Positions 32,729 through 40,275 of a stretch of 64,000 nt of DNA are shown piece after piece; position 1 is the stretch's first letter, and the number at the start of each line of letters is the position of its first letter. A model generated the notes under the pieces. The model ran no database searches. It saw only the letters and a program-made list of their open reading frames with translations, and was not told the DNA's origin. The position numbers and the translations under genes are program-made. Source of the DNA: Streptomyces sp. ISL-43 (lineage in GTDB: Bacteria > Actinomycetota > Actinomycetes > Streptomycetales > Streptomycetaceae); contig NZ_JAGGOT010000052.1 of assembly GCF_018614195.1 (NCBI RefSeq), positions 62,001-126,000 of the forward strand, written 5' to 3'.

Positions 32729-34558
32729 TCAGGGGATCCGCCACTGCTGGGCCTTGTTCCCGGACACGCAGGCGACCACCGTCAGCTGGTTGCCGGCGCC
32801 GTTGGACGTCAGGCAGCCGCCCTGGAAGTGGATGTCCTTGATGTAGTGGGCGCCCGAGGTCGGGGCCGTCTCCAGGTTCCACCACACGTCCCCGGAGAAG
32901 TCGCCGGAGAGCTCGACGCGAACGGTCTCGTTGAATTGCGTCAGCGCCCGGCTCATCGCGCGGCCGGACGTGCCGCAGGCCTTGAGGGTGTCGTAGTTGC
33001 TCTTCTCGTGCACCCAGCCGAAGGCCGTGGTGCCGCCCATGACCACCTTGGCGCCCCCCTCGGGGCTGCCGGTGCTCAGACCGATCTTGAGGCCGTTGCC
33101 GACGTTGGTGATGGCGCCCCAGCTCGCACCGCCGCAGCCCTTCGGCGGGGTGGTGCTGCCGCTGCCCGAGCCGCCGTTGCCCCCGCCGCCGGGGGAGGAG
33201 GCCCCGCCGGGCGTGCTCGCGCCCCCGGTCGGTCCCGTACTGGTCCGCCCGTCGGCGCCGGCGGAACCGCCCGCGCCCTGCGTCGTGTTGGACGCCGGAG
33301 GGGGCGCGGCGCCGCCGCCCTGCCCGCCGGGGTTCCCGCCCGGGTCCGCTCCCGGGTCCGCTCCCGGCAGCGGGGCCGAGGCGCCGGGCGACGCCTCGCC
33401 CGGGGTCCCGGAGGGGGACGCGCCGGGGCTCTGGCTCCCGCCGCCCGAAACCGGGGCGGACACCGACGCGGACGGCTGCCGTCCCGCCGTCGGCACGTCG
33501 GACTCCCGGCCCCTGGGGTCGATGTAGAGGACGGTGACGGCCACCGAGGTCGTGACCGTCACGGTGACCGCGATCGGTACGGCGATGTTGGCGGGGACGC
33601 GCAGCCACCTCGGCCAGTTCCGCCGCGGCTCACCGGCGGCCGTCGGCGCCGCTGCCACCGCGTGCAAGGCCGGGCCGGGCCGGGGGACGGTCGGTCCCGC
33701 CGGCGCGTCGAGCTCGCCGAGCGGTCGGCCGGCCGCGGCGCGCCGCGCCGCCGCCGCCATCACCGAGGCGTCGGCGTACCGCTCCTCGGGCTGCTTGGCC
33801 AGGGCCCGGGCGACGAAGGCGCGCACCGGCGCCGGGAACTCCTCGGGAAGGGCCGGGACCGGCTCCCTGATGTGCTTGAGCGCGATCTCGACGACAGACT
33901 CGCCGGTGAACGGCGGCTCGCCGGTGAGCAGTTCGTAACAGACCACGCCCATGGAGTACAGATCGGACGCCGCGACGGCACCGAGACCCTCCGCCTGCTC
34001 GGGGGCCATGTAGAGCGCCGTACCGAGCACCGCGTGCGAGTCGGTGATCCCGATGCTGGCCGCGCTGGAACGGGCGATGCCGAAATCGGTGACCGTCACC
34101 CGGCCGTCGTCGCCGAGCATCAGGTTCGACGGCTTGATGTCGCGGTGCGTCACGCCCCGCAGGTGCGCGGCGTGCAGCGCGTCCAGGGCCTGCCCGGCGA
34201 TGTCGAGCACCTGTTCGGCGGGGAGCGGCCCGGCCGTCGCGCGGACCTCGTTGAGCGGCCGCCCGTCGATGAGCTCCATGACGATGTACGCGATCATCTC
34301 GCCGGATTCGATCCGGCTCTCGCCGTAGTCGTGCACGTCGACGATGCCCGGGTGGCTGAGCGAGGCGAGGACCATGGCCTCCCGGCGGAAGCGCGCCGCG
34401 AAGCCTATGTCGTCGAGCAGCGCCGGCAGCAGCACCTTCACCGCGACCTGCCGTCTGAGCACGCCGTCGTCGGCGCGCCAGACCTCGCCCATGCCACCCC
34501 CGCCGATCCGCTCGGCCAGTGTGTACCGGTCCCCGAGGACCGTCCCCCGTCCCCACAT
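32729..34558 (-). CDS. Receptor-type serine/threonine protein kinase with extracytoplasmic domain
   Basis: A 609-residue Hanks-type kinase. The Gly loop is GGGGMGEVW (19-27), K41, HRDIKPSN (138-145), DFG (158-160), MAPEQ and DLYSMGVVCYELLTGEPPF; all catalytic residues are present. A single membrane helix lies at about 323-345. An extended Pro/Gly/Ser-rich linker follows. The roughly 110-residue C-terminal extracellular domain has four Cys (in PKGCGG, LKACGTSG, GGCLTS and VVACVSG), possibly two disulfides. There are no PASTA repeats, so the sensed ligand is unknown. Confidence 0.93.
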   Translation of the reverse strand: MWGRGTVLGDRYTLAERIGGGGMGEVWRADDGVLRRQVAVKVLLPALLDDIGFAARFRREAMVLASLSHPGIVDVHDYGESRIESGEMIAYIVMELIDGRPLNEVRATAGPLPAEQVLDIAGQALDALHAAHLRGVTHRDIKPSNLMLGDDGRVTVTDFGIARSSAASIGITDSHAVLGTALYMAPEQAEGLGAVAASDLYSMGVVCYELLTGEPPFTGESVVEIALKHIREPVPALPEEFPAPVRAFVARALAKQPEERYADASVMAAAARRAAAGRPLGELDAPAGPTVPRPGPALHAVAAAPTAAGEPRRNWPRWLRVPANIAVPIAVTVTVTTSVAVTVLYIDPRGRESDVPTAGRQPSASVSAPVSGGGSQSPGASPSGTPGEASPGASAPLPGADPGADPGGNPGGQGGGAAPPPASNTTQGAGGSAGADGRTSTGPTGGASTPGGASSPGGGGNGGSGSGSTTPPKGCGGASWGAITNVGNGLKIGLSTGSPEGGAKVVMGGTTAFGWVHEKSNYDTLKACGTSGRAMSRALTQFNETVRVELSGDFSGDVWWNLETAPTSGAHYIKDIHFQGGCLTSNGAGNQLTVVACVSGNKAQQWRIP

Positions 34559-34882
34559 GTGCGCCCCTTGCCATCCCTGCTTGTTGGTGGTCAGCCAAAG
34601 TCGGTCGGGATGAGGGTACTTGGTGCCTGCACGAGCCCCGGGTGCGCCTCGTCACACAGGGCCGCCGGGGAGTCGGCCGGGCGTCGCGCGGAGGCCGCGG
34701 AGTTCTTCCGTAACCCTGTGGCCTCCTTACCGTTCCTTCCCGGCCACGCGCAAGTCTTCTACGGGAAAATCCTTGCCGGCGCACTAGACTGACGGGCTGT
34801 TTGGCGCCGGACCGGAACAACCTGGGCAAACCCGGGCTCCGCCGGCGACCCGGACGTTTCCGGGAGCGAGACACGAGGGCCG
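34559..34882. other. Divergent kinase/NRPS intergenic region
   Basis: 324 bases without a recognisable gene. It should hold both promoters. TAGACT at 34785-34790 is a plausible -10 for the NRPS gene, but no matching -35 is clear. No inverted repeat or riboswitch-like structure was recognised. Confidence 0.4.
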
Positions 34883-37800
34883 ATGTCAGCCACACCTGAG
34901 CGCGGTGAACTCACTCTGCTCGACGACGGGAGCGTGATCGACGGGACCGTGCTCGCCGGCGGTGAGGGGTTCGAGGAGCCCGGCAAGTCCGCCCGGTTCT
35001 CCGCCGGGCCCGCCGCCCCGCCGCGCACCCTCGTCGACGTCTTCGAGGCCTCCGTACGGGCGTACCCCGACGACCTCGCCCTGGACGACGGCACCGCACG
35101 GCTGACCTACCGGGCGCTTGCCGCGGAGGTCGAGCGCCGGCGGCGCGCCCTCGCGGCCGCCGGGGTGGGGCTCGGCGACCGGGTCGGCGTACGCGTGCCG
35201 TCCGGGACCAACGAGCTGTACGTGGCCGTCCTCGCCGTGCTCGCCGCGGGCGCGGCCTACGTTCCGGTCGATGCCGAGGACCCGGACGAGCGGGCCGAAC
35301 TGGTCTTCGGCGAGGCCCGGGTGCGGGCCGTGCTGGGCGCGGGAGCGCGCATCGACGTCACCGGTCTCGGGGATGTTCCCGCATCCGCCGCGCGGCCCGG
35401 CCCCGGGCACGACGCGTGGATCATCTTCACCTCCGGCTCCACCGGCAAGCCCAAAGGTGTCGCCGTCAGCCACCGGAGCGCCGCCGCCTTCGTGGACGCC
35501 GAGGCAGCCCTGTTCCTCGCGGAGGAGCCGATCGGACCCGGCGACCGGGTCATGGCCGGACTGTCCGTCGCCTTCGACGCCTCCTGCGAGGAGATGTGGC
35601 TCGCCTGGCGCTACGGCGCCTGCCTCGTGCCCGTCCCGCGCTCCCAGGTCCGCAGCGGCGCCGACCTCGGCCCCTGGCTGGTGGAACAGGAGATCACGGT
35701 GGTCTCCACCGTGCCGACCCTGGCCGCGCTGTGGGAGCCCGAGGCCCTGGGCGAGGTCCGGCTGCTGATCTTCGGCGGCGAGGCCTGCCCGCCCGAGCTG
35801 ACCCAGCGCCTGGTCACCGAGGGCCGCGAGGTCTGGAACACCTACGGCCCCACCGAGGCCACCGTCGTCGCCTGCGCCGCCCTGCTGACCGGCGAGGAGC
35901 CGATCCGGATCGGGCTCCCGCTGAACGGCTGGGAACTGGCCGTGGTCGACGAGGCCGGTGAGCCGGTGCCGATGGGCGGCAGCGGCCAGCTCGTCATCGG
36001 CGGCGTCGGCCTCGCCCGCTACCTCGACCCGGACAAGGACGCCGAGAAGTACGCCCCGCTGGAATCGCTCGGCTGGCAGCGCGCCTACCGCAGCGGCGAC
36101 CTCGTCCGCGCCGAACCGGAGGGACTGGTCTTCCTCGGCCGCGGCGACGAGCAGATCAAGCTCGGCGGCCGCCGCATCGAACTGGGCGAGGTCGACGCCG
36201 CACTGCAGGCTCTGCCCGGGGTCGCCGGCGCGGCCGCCGCCGTACGCACGGCCCGCGGCGGCAACCAGCTCCTCGTCGGCTACCTGGTCACCCAGGAGGG
36301 CTGGGACCACGCGGCGGCGGTGACGCGGCTGCGCGCCGAGCTGCCCGCGGCCCTCGTCCCCCTGCTCGCACCCGTCGACGAGCTGCCCACCCGCACCTCG
36401 GGCAAGGTGGACCGCGACGCACTGCCCTGGCCGCTGCCGGAACTGGAGACCACCGGCCCCGCCGAGCAGCTGTACGGAACCGAGGCCTGGCTCGCCGAGC
36501 AGTGGAGCGAGACCCTCGGAGTGGCCGTCACCCACGCCGCCGACGACTTCTTCACGATCGGCGGCGGCAGCCTCGCCGCCGCCCAGCTCACCACCCGGCT
36601 GCGCACCCGCTACCCGAGCGCGGCCGTACTCGACATCTACCAGCAGCCCACCCTGCGCAAGCTGGCCCGGCACCTGGAGAAGTCCGCACAGGACGACGGC
36701 GCGACCCGGACCGTCGCGCCCGTTCCGCTCCGGACCCAAGTGGTCCAGTCACTGCTGCTGCTCCCGCTGTTCACCCTGGTCGGCCTGCGCTGGACCGTGG
36801 CGCTGCTGGCCCTGGGCAACGTACTCCACCGGTTCGGGGCCTACCCGTGGGCGCCGGCCGCCTCCTGGTGGCTCGTCGCCGCCGGCGCGGCCCTGCTCTT
36901 CAGCCCGCCGGGCCGCCTCGCGATCGCGGCCGGCGGCGCACGCCTGCTGCTGCGCGGGGTGAAAGCCGGACGCCACCCGCGCGGCGGCAGCGTGCACCTG
37001 AGGCTGTGGACGGCCGAGCGGCTGGCCGAGTACGCCGGCGCGACCTCGCTCACCGGCTCCTGGCTGGAGCGCTACGCACGGGCCCTCGGCGCGAAGGTCG
37101 GCCCCGAGGTGGACCTGCACTCGCTGCCTCCGGTCACCGGCATGCTCAAGCTCGGCCGCGGCTGCGCCGTGGAGTCCGAGGTCGACCTCTCCGGGCACTG
37201 GCTGGACGGCGACCGCCTGGAAATCGGCCCGGTCAAAGTCGGCGCGGGCGCCGTGGTCGGCACCCGCAGCATCCTCTTCCCCGGCGCTCGGGTCGGCAAG
37301 CGGGCCGAGGTGGCCCCCGGCTCCGCGGTCGTCGGACAGGTGCCGACCGGCCAGCGCTGGGCCGGTGCGCCCGCTGTCAAACTCGGCAAGGCCAAGCGGA
37401 ACTGGCCGAAGGAGCGCCCGCCGCGAGGGCTCCCCTGGCGGGCGGCCTACGGGGCGGCGGGCTTCGGCCTCACGGCCCTGCCCGTGCTCGCCACCCTGCC
37501 CGCGCTGCTCGTGGTGAGCCGGTTCGTGCCCGCCGACGCCGGGCTCGCCCACGCCCTGCGCGGAGCGCTGCTCGCCGTGGTCCCCGGGGCGCTCGCCTTC
37601 GGGTTCGCGTACGCGCTGCTCCTGCTGGCCTCCGTGCGCCTGCTCAGCCTCGGGCTGCGCACGGGAGTCCATCCGACGCACAGCCGGGTCGGCTGGCAGG
37701 CCTGGACGGTCACCCAGCTGATGGACCTGTCCCGGGAAACGCTCTTCCCCCTGTACGCGGGGCTGATCACACCGGTGTGGCTGCGGCTGCTCGGCATGAA

Positions 37801-38821
37801 GATCGGCCGGGGCGCGGAGGTCTCCACCGTGCTCGCGCTGCCGAGCCTCACCACCGTGGGCGAAGGCGCGTTCCTCGCCGACGACACCCTGACCGCCCCC
37901 TACGAACTGGGCGGCGGCTGGATGCGGATCGGACACTCCGAGATCGGCCGCCGGGCTTTCCTCGGCAACTCCGGAATGACCGCGCCGGGCCGCACGGTGC
38001 CGGAAGGAGGGCTGGTCGGCGTCCTGTCCGCCACCCCGAAGAAGGCCAAGAAGGGCAGCTCGTACCTGGGCCTGCCGCCGGTCCGGCTCCCGCGCTCCGC
38101 CGCGGACGCCGACCAGAGCCGGACGTACGATCCGCCCGTGCGCCTGTTGTGGGCGCGGGGTCTGGTCGAGCTGTGCCGGCTCGTCCCGGTGTTCTGCTCG
38201 GCCGCGCTGGCCGTACTGACCGTGGCGGCGCTCTGCGCGCTGACCGGGGCGGACGGGCCGGGGACCGTGGGAACCGCGCTGCTGTCCGGTGCGGTCCTGC
38301 TCGCCGGCGGCGCGGCCGCGTGCGGGGTCGCGGTGGCCGCGAAGTGGCTGCTGGTCGGCCGGCACCGGGTGGGGGAGCACCCCCTGTGGAGCGGCTTCGT
38401 GTGGCGCAACGAACTGGCCGACACCTTCGTCGAGGTGCTGGCCGTACCGTGGCTGGCCGGATCGGTGCCCGGTACGCCGCTGCTGGCCCTGTGGCTGCGC
38501 GCCCTCGGGGCCCGGATCGGCCGGGGCGTGTGGTGCGAGAGCTACTGGCTGCCCGAGACGGACCTCGTGGTCCTCGGCGACGCGGTCAGCGTGAACCGGG
38601 GCTGTGTACTGCAGACACACCTCTTCCACGACCGGATCTTGAGGACGGATACTGTGGTCCTCGGCGAGGGCGCCACCCTGGGACCGGGCGGAATCGTCCT
38701 GCCCGGGAGCACGGTCGGGGCCCGCAGCACGCTGGGTCCCGCCTCGCTCGTCATGGCCGGGGAATCCGTCCCCGCCGACACCCGCTGGCTGGGCAACCCG
38801 ATCGAGGCCTGGCGGTCCTGA
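34883..38821 (+). CDS. Pls/PosA-type membrane non-ribosomal peptide synthetase
   Basis: A 1312-residue single-module NRPS. The adenylation domain (about 48-515) has A3 TSGSTGKPKG (183-192), A4 FDASCEEMW with the alpha-amino-acid-binding D232, A5 NTYGPTEA and A10 SGKVD (K508). The carrier domain has S563 in IGGGSLAAAQL. About six membrane helices are interspersed with left-handed beta-helix (hexapeptide) segments such as GAGAVVGTRSILFPGARVG and GEGATLGPGGIVLPG. There is no standard condensation or thioesterase domain. This layout is that of epsilon-poly-lysine and poly-ornithine synthetases, which join one cationic amino acid iteratively. The substrate is not provable here. Confidence 0.93.
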   Translation: MSATPERGELTLLDDGSVIDGTVLAGGEGFEEPGKSARFSAGPAAPPRTLVDVFEASVRAYPDDLALDDGTARLTYRALAAEVERRRRALAAAGVGLGDRVGVRVPSGTNELYVAVLAVLAAGAAYVPVDAEDPDERAELVFGEARVRAVLGAGARIDVTGLGDVPASAARPGPGHDAWIIFTSGSTGKPKGVAVSHRSAAAFVDAEAALFLAEEPIGPGDRVMAGLSVAFDASCEEMWLAWRYGACLVPVPRSQVRSGADLGPWLVEQEITVVSTVPTLAALWEPEALGEVRLLIFGGEACPPELTQRLVTEGREVWNTYGPTEATVVACAALLTGEEPIRIGLPLNGWELAVVDEAGEPVPMGGSGQLVIGGVGLARYLDPDKDAEKYAPLESLGWQRAYRSGDLVRAEPEGLVFLGRGDEQIKLGGRRIELGEVDAALQALPGVAGAAAAVRTARGGNQLLVGYLVTQEGWDHAAAVTRLRAELPAALVPLLAPVDELPTRTSGKVDRDALPWPLPELETTGPAEQLYGTEAWLAEQWSETLGVAVTHAADDFFTIGGGSLAAAQLTTRLRTRYPSAAVLDIYQQPTLRKLARHLEKSAQDDGATRTVAPVPLRTQVVQSLLLLPLFTLVGLRWTVALLALGNVLHRFGAYPWAPAASWWLVAAGAALLFSPPGRLAIAAGGARLLLRGVKAGRHPRGGSVHLRLWTAERLAEYAGATSLTGSWLERYARALGAKVGPEVDLHSLPPVTGMLKLGRGCAVESEVDLSGHWLDGDRLEIGPVKVGAGAVVGTRSILFPGARVGKRAEVAPGSAVVGQVPTGQRWAGAPAVKLGKAKRNWPKERPPRGLPWRAAYGAAGFGLTALPVLATLPALLVVSRFVPADAGLAHALRGALLAVVPGALAFGFAYALLLLASVRLLSLGLRTGVHPTHSRVGWQAWTVTQLMDLSRETLFPLYAGLITPVWLRLLGMKIGRGAEVSTVLALPSLTTVGEGAFLADDTLTAPYELGGGWMRIGHSEIGRRAFLGNSGMTAPGRTVPEGGLVGVLSATPKKAKKGSSYLGLPPVRLPRSAADADQSRTYDPPVRLLWARGLVELCRLVPVFCSAALAVLTVAALCALTGADGPGTVGTALLSGAVLLAGGAAACGVAVAAKWLLVGRHRVGEHPLWSGFVWRNELADTFVEVLAVPWLAGSVPGTPLLALWLRALGARIGRGVWCESYWLPETDLVVLGDAVSVNRGCVLQTHLFHDRILRTDTVVLGEGATLGPGGIVLPGSTVGARSTLGPASLVMAGESVPADTRWLGNPIEAWRS

Positions 38822-38905
38822 AGGGCGGCCCGGGCACGCCGCCCGAAAGAGTCCCGGTTCCGGCACGTCGTACGAACACGCACAGCGCAGGGAGCGGAAG
38901 CGGCA

Positions 38906-40228
38906 GTGAGCGGCCAGAGGACATCGGCACCGGACCCGTACTTTCCGGCCAACGGCGACCCCCGCTACCGCGTGCACCGGTACGAACTCGCCCTGGAGTA
39001 CCGCCCCGGCCCCAACCGGCTGGCCGGGACGGCGCGGCTCAGCGCGATCGCCGGGCGGGCACCGCTCACCGAGTTCGACCTGAACCTGGCCGAGTTCAAA
39101 GTGGGCCGGATCCTGGTGAACGGCCGGGCGCCGCACTACACCCACCGGGGCGGCAAGCTCCGCGTCCGGCCGGCCAAGCCGCTGCCCGCCGGCGCCGCCT
39201 TCACCGTCGAGGTCCACTGGGCGGGCAACCCCAAGCCGGTGCGCAGCCCCTGGGGCGGCCTCGGCTGGGAGGAACTGACCGACGGCGCGCTCGTCGCCAG
39301 CCAGCCGGTCGGCGCGCCCTCCTGGTACCCCTGCAACGACCGGCCCGCCGACAAGGCCTCGTACCACCTCTCGGTCAACACACCGTCCGCCTACACGGTG
39401 GTGGCCGGCGGCCGGCTGCTCACGAGGACGACGAAGGCCAGCACGACCACCTGGGTCTACGAGCAGTCCGCGCCGACCTCCAGCTACCTGGTCGGCCTGT
39501 CCATCGGCATGTACCAGACGGTGCTGCTCGGCGACCCGGGGCTCGGCGGGGTTCCGCAGAGTGCCCACGTGCCGGCGCACCTGCTGCCGCTGTTCTCCCG
39601 CGACTTCGCCCGGCAGCCCGCCATGATGCAGCTGTTCGAGGAGCTGTTCGGGCCCTATCCCCTCGGGGAGTACGCCGTCGTCGTCGCCGACGAGGAACTG
39701 GACGTCCCGGTGGAGGCCCAGGGCCTCTCACTGTTCGGCGCCAATCACGTGGACGGCGTACGCGGCTCGGAGCGCCTGATCGCACACGAGCTCGCGCACC
39801 AGTGGTTCGGCAACAGCGTCACCATCGCCGACTGGCGGCACATCTGGCTGAACGAGGGCTTCGCGAAGTACGCCGAATGGCTCTGGTCGGAGCGTTCCGG
39901 CGGCCGCGGCGCGCACGAGCTCGCCGCCACCGCACACCGGTTGCTGGCCTCGCAGCCGCAGGACCTGCGGCTGGCGGACCCGGGCCGCAAGCTGATGTTC
40001 GACGACCGCCTCTACCAGCGCGGGGGCCTCGCCGTGCACGCGATCCGGCGTGCCCTGGGCGACGAGGCGTTCTTCCGGATGCTGCGCGACTGGGCGGCCG
40101 TCCACCGCCACGGCGTGGTGACCACCGCCGGCTTCACCGCCCACGTGGCCCGCTACGCGGCCGAGCCGCTGGACGACCTGTTCACGGCGTGGCTCTACGA
40201 GCCCGCCCTCCCGCCGCTGCCCGCGTAG
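38906..40228 (+). CDS. M1 family zinc metallopeptidase
   Basis: A 440-residue gluzincin, shorter than full APN-type M1 enzymes because it lacks the C-terminal HEAT region. The zinc site is H294-E-x-x-H298 in AHELAHQW, with E317 in LNEGFA. The usual GxMEN exopeptidase motif is replaced by VEAQGLS. No signal peptide is visible. GTG 38906 follows GGGAGCGGAAG, 84 bases after the NRPS gene on the same strand, so the two are likely cotranscribed. It may trim or degrade the NRPS product. Confidence 0.92.
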   Translation: MSGQRTSAPDPYFPANGDPRYRVHRYELALEYRPGPNRLAGTARLSAIAGRAPLTEFDLNLAEFKVGRILVNGRAPHYTHRGGKLRVRPAKPLPAGAAFTVEVHWAGNPKPVRSPWGGLGWEELTDGALVASQPVGAPSWYPCNDRPADKASYHLSVNTPSAYTVVAGGRLLTRTTKASTTTWVYEQSAPTSSYLVGLSIGMYQTVLLGDPGLGGVPQSAHVPAHLLPLFSRDFARQPAMMQLFEELFGPYPLGEYAVVVADEELDVPVEAQGLSLFGANHVDGVRGSERLIAHELAHQWFGNSVTIADWRHIWLNEGFAKYAEWLWSERSGGRGAHELAATAHRLLASQPQDLRLADPGRKLMFDDRLYQRGGLAVHAIRRALGDEAFFRMLRDWAAVHRHGVVTTAGFTAHVARYAAEPLDDLFTAWLYEPALPPLPA

Positions 40229-40240
40229 GGGCGTGGAGCC

Positions 40241-40258
40241 CGGGGCCGGACGGCCCCG
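40241..40258. terminator. Convergent terminator hairpin
   Basis: A 7-bp stem CGGGGCC/GGCCCCG with a 4-base loop lies between the M1 peptidase stop and the converging NACHT gene. Confidence 0.6.
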
Positions 40259-40275
40259 AGGTGCTCCGCGCGCCG

